This document shows positions 50,225-59,688 of a stretch of 64,000 bases of DNA, piece by piece. The DNA lies in assembly GCA_963977525.1 (NCBI GenBank), contig CAXBPC010000009.1, forward strand, positions 1 through 64,000, read 5' to 3'. Position numbers and translations under genes: made by a program. The notes beneath the pieces are model-generated. The model was not told the DNA's origin. It was given only the letters and a program-made list of their open reading frames with translations, and did not search any database. Each line of letters begins with the position of its first letter. Position 1 is the first letter of the stretch. Origin of the DNA: Ancylomarina sp963977525 (GTDB lineage Bacteria > Bacteroidota > Bacteroidia > Bacteroidales > Marinifilaceae).

Positions 50225-51085
50225 ATGTCTAAATCAACTCTTTCTATAAATACCATCAACCCTAATGTTTCTGAAATATTAATGCTTTTATTAAAAAACA
50301 AAGGCATTGATTTAAACGGTAGTAACTCAGATTTTTTAATCAGGCGTATTAATCGAAGATTAAAAGCTACCAATTCCCTTGACTACAAATCCTACATTAA
50401 TTATCTTAAAAATAACATTATTGAATTTGATCATCTTGCAGATATTTTAACAATTAACATAAGTCGATTTTTCCGAGATGCTTTCACTTATCATTACATC
50501 CGAAGAATCATTATACCTAAATTATTTGCGGAAAAAATAAGAACTAGAAACAATGATATACGTATTTGGTCAGCAGGTTGTGCAACTGGTGAGGAGCCCT
50601 ATTCTATAGCTATGATCTTAGATCAATACATTAATGATAATAAGCTTGATTTTAAGGTTAATATTTTTGCAACCGATATTAACGAAAAGTCATTAAATAC
50701 TGCCCGAAATGCTGAATACACTGAAGAAGTTTTTCAAGAAATAGAGTTTGCCTACTTAAGCAAATACTTTACAAGCCAAAACAACAAATATAAACTCATT
50801 CAAAAAATAAAAGACCAAGTTCACTTTTCAACATTCGACCTTCTGAGCAAGAAAAGTCAAGCTCCTGAAGAAAGTATTTTTGGTAATTTCGATATCATTT
50901 TTTGCAGAAACGTTCTTATCTATTTCAATAACGAATACCAACATCGTATTTTAAAGAAACTACGAAACACGATGCACGAATCAAGCTACTTAATACTAGG
51001 AGAAAGCGAAGATCCATTATTGAAACATTCGAATCTTTTTCTTAGAAACACCGATTTATTCAAAATTTTTCAAAAAAAAGGATAG
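50225..51085 (+). CDS. CheR-type methyltransferase
   Basis: 286 residues. The N-terminal helical CheR_N part is followed by NISRFFRDAFTYHYI (78-92), then the SAM-binding motif IWSAGCATGEEPYSIA (114-129), NIFATDINEKSL and the late motif IIFCRNVLIYF. CheR methylates glutamates of chemoreceptors. No cheB or receptor gene is adjacent. Downstream, 29 bp away, is a hybrid kinase with a membrane sensor, so it may modify that sensor. The role outside chemotaxis is inference. Confidence 0.85.
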   Translation: MSKSTLSINTINPNVSEILMLLLKNKGIDLNGSNSDFLIRRINRRLKATNSLDYKSYINYLKNNIIEFDHLADILTINISRFFRDAFTYHYIRRIIIPKLFAEKIRTRNNDIRIWSAGCATGEEPYSIAMILDQYINDNKLDFKVNIFATDINEKSLNTARNAEYTEEVFQEIEFAYLSKYFTSQNNKYKLIQKIKDQVHFSTFDLLSKKSQAPEESIFGNFDIIFCRNVLIYFNNEYQHRILKKLRNTMHESSYLILGESEDPLLKHSNLFLRNTDLFKIFQKKG

Positions 51086-51114
51086 CGATTATCTACAACC
51101 AATAACATCCCACT

Positions 51115-54108
51115 ATGACAAAACTTAGAAATATATCTATAGGAGCAAGACTTTCAATAGGTTTCTTAACATTAAGTCTTTTAACTTTAGGTATTGGTAT
51201 CCTAGCGATTTTGAATTCCCAACAACATATTAAAAGCATTGATAATATTTTCAATCATCCTTATACAATCAGTAACTCAGTTCAGGAAATAGAAACTCAT
51301 ATTGTTTCTATTCATCGCTCAATGAAAGATGTTGCTTTAGCAAAAACAAAACATGAAATTGACAAAGCAATTGAACAAGTACGTAGAAGTGAAAGTGAAA
51401 TAGATCGATTATTTACTATCGTTTCTAAAGAGTTTTTGGGAGATAAAAAAGATGTCGACATTGCATGGGATTCGTTCAAAGAATGGAAACCAATTAGATT
51501 AGAAGTAATTGAGTTGAGTATTTCAGGCAATATGCAAGATGCAGCCCTTATTACAAAAGGGAAAGGTGCAACTCATGTTCAACTCTTGAACAAGAAAGTA
51601 TCAAAGATGAAAGATTTTGCTAATTATAAAGCTAAAAGCTTTCACCAGTCTTCAATAGATCAAGGTAATTACTTTAATCGAATCATTACAATCACCTTAA
51701 TTTTATCTTTACTACTAAGTTCTCTTATAGCTTTTTTAATCACCCAAAGCATAAGGCGTCCGATAAAAAGCATGAACTTTGTATCTAAAGCAATTCAAGA
51801 TGGTAATCTGTCGATCCAAAATACAATTAATTCCGACGATGAATTAGACACATTAGGGAAAAGTATTAATTCGATGACAAATTCGTTAAACTCAAAAATC
51901 AAAATTCAAAACGGTTTATCCACTATAAACGAATCTTTAATTGAAGAATCTGATACTAATCAGTTTGCTACAAAATTATTGGATAATTTAATGATGGTTA
52001 GTAACTCCTCCAGCGGGCGTTTTTACATACTTGACGAAAAAAGATATAAATGCATAGCTTCAACTGCATGTAATAAAGAACAGTTGAAATCGTTCTCTAT
52101 TAAAGATATACCGAGTGAGTTTGGACTAATAATGCAAACAGAAAAATTGCAGGTAGTGAAAAATCTAGATCAAAATTCATATTTTGGATTTACTACAAGT
52201 ATTGGAAATTATAGTCCTCAGGAAATCCTATCCTTCCCTATAATTACGGATCATAAGATTCAAGCTCTTATCTCACTATCGAATTTAGGCAATTACAGTT
52301 CAGAAAGTATCGAAATAATAAAACTATCTAATTCAAATATAAACACTTCCTTTTCAAATATTTTAGCAACACAACAAACGTCCTCATTAGCCCAAACACT
52401 GTCTCAATCAAATCAAACATTAGAATTACAATCTGAGGAGTTAAAAGAACAAGCTCAAGAGCTACACAATCAAACTACAGAACTTAACGAACAAAATAGA
52501 TTTCTCATTCTTAAAACAGAAGAGGTTGAACAAGCTAACCGATTAAAGAGTGAATTCCTCTCAAATATGAGTCATGAGCTGAGAACTCCACTAAACTCGA
52601 TAATGGCATTATCAAGGACGTTAATTTTACAATCTAAAGATAAACTGAACGAAGAAGAAAATTCCTACTTAGAAATTGTAGAGCGAAATGGTAGGAACCT
52701 TTTAAAATTAATTAACGACATTCTAGATTTATCTAAAATTGAAGCTGGTAAAATGGATATGTACCCTAAGCCTATTCAACTAAAAGAACTTTTACAAATA
52801 CTTAATGAAAACCTATCCCCACTAGCTTCTGAAAAAGATATTCAATTAATTATAAATACAAGCGATAATATTCCTGAAATTGAAACAGATGAAATACGTC
52901 TGCACCAAATTTTAACAAATCTAATTAACAATGCAATTAAGTTCACTGAAAAAGGAACAGTAACAATATCGGCCTACAAAAACGAAACTGATATCAACAT
53001 TGAAATTACAGACACAGGAATTGGAATTTCGGATGATTATATAAAATCTATTTTTGATGAATTTAGACAAATAGATGGCAGTTCTTCCAGAAAATACGAA
53101 GGCACAGGACTTGGTTTGGCAATTGTTAAAAAACTTACAGATAAATTAGGTGGTCAAATTAATGTGAGCAGTATACCAGGTTCTGGTTCATGCTTTTTAT
53201 TGAAAATTCCAATTGAGTGGCATAAAGCGACTCTCACATCTCCTCTCATACTTAGCTCGTTCTCTAAGATTAATGAAGAAGAAAACAGTTCATCTTCATT
53301 AAAATCGGCTGGAAACAGAATATTAATTATTGAAGATAATGAATCTGCTGTAGTACAAATGAAACATGTACTTGAAAGTAATGGTTATATTGCTGATGTT
53401 GCTTTAGGTGGGAAACAAGCTTTTGCATACATGAAATCTCACATTCCTGATGGCATTATTCTTGATCTAATGATGCCAGAAATAAATGGATTTGAAGTCC
53501 TAGAAACAATAAGAGGAACAGAAAATACAGCTAATATTCCTGTAGTAATTTTAACAGCTAAAGACCTATCAGCAAAAGATCTTAATCGATTAAGCAAAAA
53601 CAATATTCATCAACTAATACAAAAAGGCGACATTGATATTAAGGAATTATTAAATACTGTTCAATCTATGGTAATAAAAAGTCTCACTCCTACACCGATA
53701 ATCACAAAACCGATGCAAGTGTCTAAGATTATTGTGAAAGATGGAGAAAAGCCTAAGATCTTGATTATTGAGGATAACCCAGACAATATGGTTACAATAA
53801 AATCTATCCTTAATCAAAAATATGATATAACTGAAGCAATAGATGGCGAAATGGGTATAAAAATGGTTGAGGAGAGTATTCCAGATATAATCATTCTTGA
53901 TATTGCTTTACCTAAAATTGATGGTGTTGAAGTTGCAAAGCGCCTTAAACAAAATATTACGACCCATCACATTCCTATTATTGCGCTAACAGCAAGAGCT
54001 ATGAATGAAGATAAAGTTGAAATATTAAATGCAGGTTGTAATGAATATATCACGAAACCTGTTGACCACTTAGAGATATTAGAGAAAATACAAACCTTCT
54101 TTTATTAG
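51115..54108 (+). CDS. Hybrid sensor histidine kinase (HAMP, GAF-like, HisKA, HATPase, two REC)
   Basis: 997 residues. TM1 lies about 12-35, a four-helix-bundle receptor-like sensor about 40-185, TM2 about 187-210 and HAMP 212-265. A GAF-like domain (about 275-420) and a coiled coil rich in Gln/Glu (425-475) follow, then HisKA with H487 (MSHELRTP), HATPase (about 590-715, GTGLGLAIV) and two receiver domains with D784 and D929. The receptor-like sensor plus HAMP resembles chemoreceptors, which fits a neighbouring CheR. It is followed after 4 bp by a second hybrid kinase. Confidence 0.88.
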   Translation: MTKLRNISIGARLSIGFLTLSLLTLGIGILAILNSQQHIKSIDNIFNHPYTISNSVQEIETHIVSIHRSMKDVALAKTKHEIDKAIEQVRRSESEIDRLFTIVSKEFLGDKKDVDIAWDSFKEWKPIRLEVIELSISGNMQDAALITKGKGATHVQLLNKKVSKMKDFANYKAKSFHQSSIDQGNYFNRIITITLILSLLLSSLIAFLITQSIRRPIKSMNFVSKAIQDGNLSIQNTINSDDELDTLGKSINSMTNSLNSKIKIQNGLSTINESLIEESDTNQFATKLLDNLMMVSNSSSGRFYILDEKRYKCIASTACNKEQLKSFSIKDIPSEFGLIMQTEKLQVVKNLDQNSYFGFTTSIGNYSPQEILSFPIITDHKIQALISLSNLGNYSSESIEIIKLSNSNINTSFSNILATQQTSSLAQTLSQSNQTLELQSEELKEQAQELHNQTTELNEQNRFLILKTEEVEQANRLKSEFLSNMSHELRTPLNSIMALSRTLILQSKDKLNEEENSYLEIVERNGRNLLKLINDILDLSKIEAGKMDMYPKPIQLKELLQILNENLSPLASEKDIQLIINTSDNIPEIETDEIRLHQILTNLINNAIKFTEKGTVTISAYKNETDINIEITDTGIGISDDYIKSIFDEFRQIDGSSSRKYEGTGLGLAIVKKLTDKLGGQINVSSIPGSGSCFLLKIPIEWHKATLTSPLILSSFSKINEEENSSSSLKSAGNRILIIEDNESAVVQMKHVLESNGYIADVALGGKQAFAYMKSHIPDGIILDLMMPEINGFEVLETIRGTENTANIPVVILTAKDLSAKDLNRLSKNNIHQLIQKGDIDIKELLNTVQSMVIKSLTPTPIITKPMQVSKIIVKDGEKPKILIIEDNPDNMVTIKSILNQKYDITEAIDGEMGIKMVEESIPDIIILDIALPKIDGVEVAKRLKQNITTHHIPIIALTARAMNEDKVEILNAGCNEYITKPVDHLEILEKIQTFFY

Positions 54109-54112
54109 TGCT

Positions 54113-56092
54113 ATGAGAAAAATACTAGCTATCGATGATAATGCGGACAATTTAGTTGTTTACAAAGCTATTCTAAGACCTAAATATTCTGGATGTGATA
54201 TATTAACATGTCAATCTGCACAAGAAGGAATTAAGTTGGCAGAGATAAGTCAACCTGACGTCATTCTTTTAGATATCATCATGCCTGGACTTGATGGGTT
54301 TTCGGCATGCAAACAACTCAAAAGCAATCAACTGACCAAACACATTCCCATCATTTTAATTACAGCAATAAGAGGTGATAATAAATCGCGTATTAAAGGA
54401 CTCGAAATTGGTGCTGATGCCTTTCTTTCAAAACCAATAGAAGAAAATGAACTAATCGCGCAAATTAATGTGATGCTTCGAATTAAAGATGCAGAAGATG
54501 AATTACGTGAGAAAAATAAAGATTTAGAAGTCAATGTTAAACAAAAAATAAGTGAATTAGAAACAAGCCAAAGAACTTTAAATAACCTTCTTAACAATCT
54601 TCCAGGCTTCGCTTATCAATGTCTTAATAACAGAGATTGGTCCATGACCTATATTAGTGATGGCTGTAAAAAGATCACAGGTTATTCTCCAAATGATTTT
54701 ATATCAAAAAAGAAGATTACATTTAATGATATCATCCATCCTGATTATAGGGAAAAACTCTGGAACAAATGGCAGGAAACTCTTACACAAAAATCCACCT
54801 TTCAAGCCGAATATCCAATCATAGATGCAAAAGGAGAAACTAAATGGATCTGGGAACAAGGCAGCGGAGTATTCCAGAACGACAACCTTCTTTATATCGA
54901 AGGTTTTATTACAGACATTTCAGAAAGAAAAGAGCTAACACAATCGTTAATTAAGGCAAAAGATATTGCTGAAGAAAGCGATCGACTAAAATCTGTTTTT
55001 CTTGCAACCATGTCTCACGAACTTAGAACACCTTTGAATGCCGTAATTGGTTTTTCAGATTTGATTCAACAAGATCTACCTTTAGAAGATATCCTTCACT
55101 TTAGTGAAATTATAAGCATGAGTGGAAAGCACTTACTTGGAGTAATTGAAGATGTTTTTGATATTTCTTTAATCGAGACTGGCGATATAAAAATAGAAGT
55201 AAAACCTCTAAGTACAGCGATCCTTTTAGATGAAGTCCATGAGATAATTAAAAACGAGCAAGTCCTTCAAGAAAAAGAACATTTGGAGCTTATTCTAGAT
55301 GATTCTCTTGAAGATTCAGAAGCCATTCTTTTTTCTGATCAGAAAAGAATCAAACAAATCTTAATAAACCTTCTTAAAAATGCTCTAAAATTCACCAACG
55401 AAGGCAGTGTAAAGTTTGGATGCTTTTTACACCAAGAAGAACAACAATTCATTAAATTTTTCGTAAAAGATTCAGGTATTGGAATTCCTCAAAAGGCTCA
55501 AAAATTAATTTTCGAAATCTTCCGTCAAGCTGATGACTCGCATACACGCATTTATGGTGGGACTGGTCTTGGACTAACAATTTGTAAAAAATTAACTAAA
55601 CTTATGGGTGGTAATATATGGATTGAATCAGAAGAGGGTAACGGTGCTCTCTTTTACTTCACTATCCCGTTTACAAATAAATCAGAAGAACATTCTGTTA
55701 CTACAGGTATTGAACCAACGATAAACTTTGCTAACAAAACAGTTCTTATAGCAGAAGACGATGAAACTAGCTTCTCATACTTAGATGCCCTACTTACTTC
55801 AAAGGGAATGACGTGCATTCGAGTAAATGATGGCGCTGAGGCTGTTGCCTATTGCAAGGAGAATAATAAGATCGATTTGTTACTAATGGATATTAATATG
55901 CCAAATATGAATGGCATTTTGGCAACAGAACAAATCAAAAAAATTCGTCCTGAGATTCCTATTATTGCACAAACAGCTTTTGCAATTGAAGGCGATAAAG
56001 AAAAGATTTTAGCAGCAGGTTGTGATAACTATATCTCAAAACCAATAAACAAACATGATCTGTTTGATAAAATTCTTTTAAGCATTCAATAA
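54113..56092 (+). CDS. Soluble hybrid kinase (REC, PAS, HisKA, HATPase, REC)
   Basis: 659 residues, no membrane segment. An N-terminal receiver with D54, a coiled coil, a PAS domain (about 150-275, YISDGCKKITGYSPNDF), HisKA with H302 (MSHELRTP), HATPase (GGTGLGLTI) and a C-terminal receiver with D593. The N-terminal receiver can take phosphate from the upstream kinase, so the two probably form a phosphorelay with CheR modulating the input. It is the last gene of the cheR operon; no DNA-binding output is in the window. Confidence 0.88.
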   Translation: MRKILAIDDNADNLVVYKAILRPKYSGCDILTCQSAQEGIKLAEISQPDVILLDIIMPGLDGFSACKQLKSNQLTKHIPIILITAIRGDNKSRIKGLEIGADAFLSKPIEENELIAQINVMLRIKDAEDELREKNKDLEVNVKQKISELETSQRTLNNLLNNLPGFAYQCLNNRDWSMTYISDGCKKITGYSPNDFISKKKITFNDIIHPDYREKLWNKWQETLTQKSTFQAEYPIIDAKGETKWIWEQGSGVFQNDNLLYIEGFITDISERKELTQSLIKAKDIAEESDRLKSVFLATMSHELRTPLNAVIGFSDLIQQDLPLEDILHFSEIISMSGKHLLGVIEDVFDISLIETGDIKIEVKPLSTAILLDEVHEIIKNEQVLQEKEHLELILDDSLEDSEAILFSDQKRIKQILINLLKNALKFTNEGSVKFGCFLHQEEQQFIKFFVKDSGIGIPQKAQKLIFEIFRQADDSHTRIYGGTGLGLTICKKLTKLMGGNIWIESEEGNGALFYFTIPFTNKSEEHSVTTGIEPTINFANKTVLIAEDDETSFSYLDALLTSKGMTCIRVNDGAEAVAYCKENNKIDLLLMDINMPNMNGILATEQIKKIRPEIPIIAQTAFAIEGDKEKILAAGCDNYISKPINKHDLFDKILLSIQ

Positions 56093-56416
56093 ATTACAAC
56101 TTAAACACAAAGACTTGCGAAAGTAGAATCAACACAAATAACATATTAAGGGCTATTTCTACTTTTTTTTATTAGTTTTGAAGCCTTGCAACAATAAAGG
56201 GGCTAGAACAACTAACTTTATTTTTGTATTGAAAGGAATCATTATTATCCTTTCTCACTACTCAACAACCAAAATCCCAAATTCAGAGTTTATCTGCACT
56301 TCTGCAGGCTATAGCTGAGCGCCGTTTAAAGTATTAGATTATAAAATCATTCCATTACAGGAAGATTTTATTAATTTCAAACTAACATATTAACATCTAA
56401 CTATACTTAACTCACT
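56093..56416. other. Leader region of the nucleoside permease gene
   Basis: About 320 bp with a TATTTTTG -7 box at 56219-56226 but no well-spaced -33 box. A 7-bp hairpin (GAAAGGA / TCCTTTC) follows soon after the predicted start. Otherwise nothing is recognised. Confidence 0.45.
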
Positions 56417-57673
56417 ATGGGAATAAAAGGTCGATTGACGCTATTCAACTTTCTCCAGTTTTTTATCTGGGGAGCCTGGTTAATAACCATTGCGAATTAT
56501 TGGTTTGGTAATAAAGGTTGGTCACCACAAGAATTTGGTGCCGTTTTCTCAACAATGGGAATCTCATCATTATTTATGCCAACCCTTACTGGAATTATAG
56601 CTGACAGATGGATAAATGCTGAAAAATTATATGGTATTCTTCATCTATTAGGAGGCGTAGCATTACTTTATCTCCCTCAAGTTGATGATCCAACATTATT
56701 TATTACTGTAATTTTATTGGCTATGATTTGTTATATGCCAACCATTGCTCTAATGAATTCTATTTCATACACGATTCTAAAAAATCAAAATTACGATGTA
56801 ATTAAGGTCTTCCCTCCTATTCGAGTTTGGGGAACTATTGGTTTTATTGCAGCCATGTGGGTGACTAATCTAACAGGATCAAAAGCTACGGAAAATCAAT
56901 TTTATATTGGCGCCATTGCTTCATTCCTTTTAGCGGCATATTCATTTACCATGCCTGCTTGTAAACCACAAAACAAAGGGCAAAAAAATGGCTCACTTGT
57001 CGAAACCTTAGGCTTGAACGCATTTAAGTTGTTCAAGAATTATAAGATGGCTTTATTCTTCGTGTTCTCAATGTTTTTAGGAGCAGCATTACAGCTAACA
57101 AACATGTATGGAGATAGATTTTTATCAGACTTTGAAAAAATCCCTGAGTATGCAGATTCTTTTGTTGTAGAATATTCAACAATAATCATGTCTATATCTC
57201 AAATATCTGAAACTCTATTTATTCTTGCTATTCCTTACTTCTTAAAGAAATATGGAATTAAGAAAGTTATGATAATAAGTATGGTTGCTTGGGTATTAAG
57301 ATTCGCCTTATTTGCTTATGGTGACCCATCAGGAGGACTTTGGATGATTATTCTATCATGTATTATTTATGGAATGGCTTTTGATTTCTTCAACATCTCA
57401 GGTTCTCTTTTTGTTGAGACGCAGTGCGATCCAAGTATACGATCAAGTGCTCAAGGTTTATTCATGATGATGACTAATGGATTTGGTGCAATTCTTGGAT
57501 CTTGGTTAAGTGGAATCATTATTGGAGAATTCTTCACTAGTAATAAAGGTGATTTCATATGGATGGACATCTGGAATACATTCGCAATTTACTCTCTAGT
57601 AATAGCAATTTTCTTTGCGATATTCTTCAAACATAAGCACGATCCTAAAGCAATTGATCAAATTAATCATTAA
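56417..57673 (+). CDS. Nucleoside:H+ symporter family MFS permease
   Basis: 418 residues with 12 predicted membrane helices. The N-terminus RLTLFNFLQFFIWGAWLITI and the FFNISGSLFVETQCDPSIRSSAQGL region are typical of the NupG/XapB-type family (NHS). Such proteins import nucleosides with protons. The length is normal. With the Tsx-like/NCS2 operon at 7-9.7 kb it adds to purine/nucleoside uptake. It is monocistronic with a strong terminator. Confidence 0.85.
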   Translation: MGIKGRLTLFNFLQFFIWGAWLITIANYWFGNKGWSPQEFGAVFSTMGISSLFMPTLTGIIADRWINAEKLYGILHLLGGVALLYLPQVDDPTLFITVILLAMICYMPTIALMNSISYTILKNQNYDVIKVFPPIRVWGTIGFIAAMWVTNLTGSKATENQFYIGAIASFLLAAYSFTMPACKPQNKGQKNGSLVETLGLNAFKLFKNYKMALFFVFSMFLGAALQLTNMYGDRFLSDFEKIPEYADSFVVEYSTIIMSISQISETLFILAIPYFLKKYGIKKVMIISMVAWVLRFALFAYGDPSGGLWMIILSCIIYGMAFDFFNISGSLFVETQCDPSIRSSAQGLFMMMTNGFGAILGSWLSGIIIGEFFTSNKGDFIWMDIWNTFAIYSLVIAIFFAIFFKHKHDPKAIDQINH

Positions 57674-57723
57674 ATAATACAATTCGTATTATAATAAGAT
57701 TCTTTACCGACTAACTAAAAAAA

Positions 57724-57767
57724 GCCTGAAAAATAGAACTTGACCAGTTCTATCTTTCAGGCGTTTT
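57724..57767. terminator. Bidirectional terminator between the MFS and BFN genes
   Basis: A stem of 16 pairs with one mismatch (57724-57740 / 57746-57762), a 5-nt loop, and T runs on both strands. It serves the two convergent genes. Confidence 0.88.
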
Positions 57768-57790
57768 TCTGCATGGAGATACGTATTGCC

Positions 57791-58387
57791 TTATCTCCTA
57801 TTCAATTCATCTCGTATATGTGAGGCTTTTTCGTAATCTTCATTTCCAATCGCAGTATCAAGCATTTCCTGAAGCTGTGACTTAGAGTAGCCCTCAAAAG
57901 GGTTAGATTTTTGATATTCTGGTGATGATTTAACATCCTTTACTGGTGCAATTTTTGAATCATCAGACTCCCCTTCAATAGTTAGAGTAATGCCAGCCTT
58001 CTCAATAATTTCTTCGCTTGTGAAAATTGGGCATTTAAATCGAAGAGCTATTGCAACAGCATCTGAAGTTCTAGAATCAATTCTAACTCTATTATTACCA
58101 CCTTCACAAATCAATTCAGAATAGAAAATACCTTCATGTAATCGATAAATATTTACTTCAACAATATTAATTGAAAAGGCAACCGCGAAACTTTTAAATA
58201 AATCATGTGTTAAAGGACGAGGTGGTTCTAACTCTTCTAATTGAATAGCTATAGCTTGAGCTTCTACCCCACCTATAATAATTGGAATTCGTCTATCACC
58301 ATCCTCCTCGGCTAGAACAAGTGCATAAGCACCAGTTTGAGTTTGGCTGTACGATAACCCAAGTATATTTAATTTGACTTTCCCCAT
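57791..58387 (-). CDS. Bifunctional nuclease family (DUF151) protein with UVR motif
   Basis: 198 residues. The BFN/DUF151 domain occupies about 1-135, with the typical start VKLNILGLSYSQTQTGAYALVL and the later SRTSDAVAIALRF. A UVR helical hairpin follows at about 165-198 (EMLDTAIGNEDYEKASHIRDEL). The domain is reported to have nuclease activity in plants, and the bacterial role is not settled. Fusion with UVR is usual in Bacteroidota. It is monocistronic. Confidence 0.85.
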   Translation of the reverse strand: MGKVKLNILGLSYSQTQTGAYALVLAEEDGDRRIPIIIGGVEAQAIAIQLEELEPPRPLTHDLFKSFAVAFSINIVEVNIYRLHEGIFYSELICEGGNNRVRIDSRTSDAVAIALRFKCPIFTSEEIIEKAGITLTIEGESDDSKIAPVKDVKSSPEYQKSNPFEGYSKSQLQEMLDTAIGNEDYEKASHIRDELNRR

Positions 58388-58943
58388 GTGTAATTCCTAA
58401 TTTCAATACATATTCAATCAACAAATCAATATATCCTGAAAATAAACAAAAGAATTCAACTAAACGAATCTTATAAAACTCATTAAAGTTATGAATCCAC
58501 CCAATTATATTAATAAATATATAAATTGTTTTTAGTTCTGCATAAGTAGTTAAGCTAGCTTATTCTCTCAATTCCCTCTTTAAAAGATCAACATATATGT
58601 TTTTCACTTCTATCTAAAAAGCTCAACTCATACTTAATGCATGTAGCAATTTACTAAATTAAAACTTAAACTCAATTGGCCATCCTTTTTACCTTAAAAT
58701 GTTATCACAAAATCAGATGAAACATCATCCTTTCATTTAAATACTGAATTAATGATAAGCATCTGAATCATTTTAATTTAAGCTTAATCATACACTCAAT
58801 GTTTTTTCCTTTAAAACTTTGTATATCAATTATTGTTTTCTATTTTTGCAGTCCGAAATCATATCCTTTGGAGGTTCGAAAAGAGGTTGCTTTAAATGTA
58901 TTAAAACACCCACCTTCAGGAATAAACCGAAAATTGTAGAATA
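58388..58943. other. Upstream region of rplU
   Basis: About 555 bp, AT-rich. The rplU promoter (listed separately) is the only feature identified. A leader of about 90 nt, GC-richer than its surroundings, follows the promoter. Confidence 0.55.
58818..58848 (+). promoter_or_regulatory. rplU promoter TTTG-N19-TATTTTTG
   Basis: TTTG at 58818-58821 and TATTTTTG at 58841-58848 match both consensus boxes with a 19-nt spacer. The start of transcription would be near 58855, with a leader of about 90 nt. Confidence 0.75.
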
Positions 58944-59255
58944 ATGTACGCAATTGTAGAAATCGCTGGTCAGCAATTCAAAGTTGAGAAAGACCAAAAG
59001 ATTTTTGTTCACAGACTTCAAACTGAAGAAGGTGGACAAGTAGAATTCGCCAAAGTTCTTTTGTTAGACACAGATGGTGAAGTAGTAGTTGGAGCTCCAA
59101 CTATTGAAGGTGCTAAAGTAAGCGCAACAGTAATCTCTCATTTGAGAGCTGATAAGGTAAAAGTATTCAAGAAGAAAAGAAGAAAAGGATACAGAAAGCT
59201 GAACGGTCACCGTCAGAACTTATCACACATTCAGATTCAAGAAATCTTTGCTTAA
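58944..59255 (+). CDS. rplU: 50S ribosomal protein L21
   Basis: 103 residues. The N-terminus MYAIVEIAGQQFKVEKDQK and the basic C-terminal KVFKKKRRKGYRKLNGHRQ region are diagnostic. L21 binds 23S rRNA in the large subunit. It is 19 bp before rpmA, the conserved bacterial order. Confidence 0.97.
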   Translation: MYAIVEIAGQQFKVEKDQKIFVHRLQTEEGGQVEFAKVLLLDTDGEVVVGAPTIEGAKVSATVISHLRADKVKVFKKKRRKGYRKLNGHRQNLSHIQIQEIFA

Positions 59256-59274
59256 TCCTTAAAAATATCTAAAA

Positions 59275-59535
59275 ATGGCACATAAAAAAGGAGCCGGTAG
59301 TTCACGAAACGGTAGAGAATCCGAAAGTAAGCGATTAGGCGTAAAAATTTACGGTGGACAAGCTGCCAAAGCTGGTAGCATTATTGTTCGTCAAAGAGGA
59401 ACAAAGCACAATCCTGGCGAGCACGTTGGTTGTGGTAAGGATCACACTTTATTTGCATTAGTTGCTGGTACAGTGGTTTTCAAAAAGAAAAGAAACGACA
59501 GATCATACGTTTCTATTGAGCCTCTTGCTGAATAA
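59275..59535 (+). CDS. rpmA: 50S ribosomal protein L27
   Basis: 86 residues. The N-terminus MAHKKGAGSSRNGRESESKR is the conserved tail that reaches the peptidyl-transferase centre. GEHVGCGKDHTLFALVAG lies in the core. It needs no N-terminal cleavage, unlike Firmicutes L27. It ends with a terminator. Confidence 0.97.
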   Translation: MAHKKGAGSSRNGRESESKRLGVKIYGGQAAKAGSIIVRQRGTKHNPGEHVGCGKDHTLFALVAGTVVFKKKRNDRSYVSIEPLAE

Positions 59536-59558
59536 ATAATTTAGCATTAAAATATTTA

Positions 59559-59602
59559 AATCTCCTCTCTTTATTTCATGTAAAGACAGGAGATTTTTTT
59601 TA
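59559..59602 (+). terminator. rplU-rpmA terminator
   Basis: An 8-bp stem (AATCTCCT / AGGAGATT) is extended by an inner TCTTTA/TAAAGA stem, then a run of T. It starts 24 bp after the stop. Confidence 0.88.
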
Positions 59603-59688
59603 TTTTTACCATTCGTTAGTAAAAAGTTTCTAGGCACTCATTACGAGTTCCATATGATTCAAGAATAATCATCTTCAATAGATATCAC

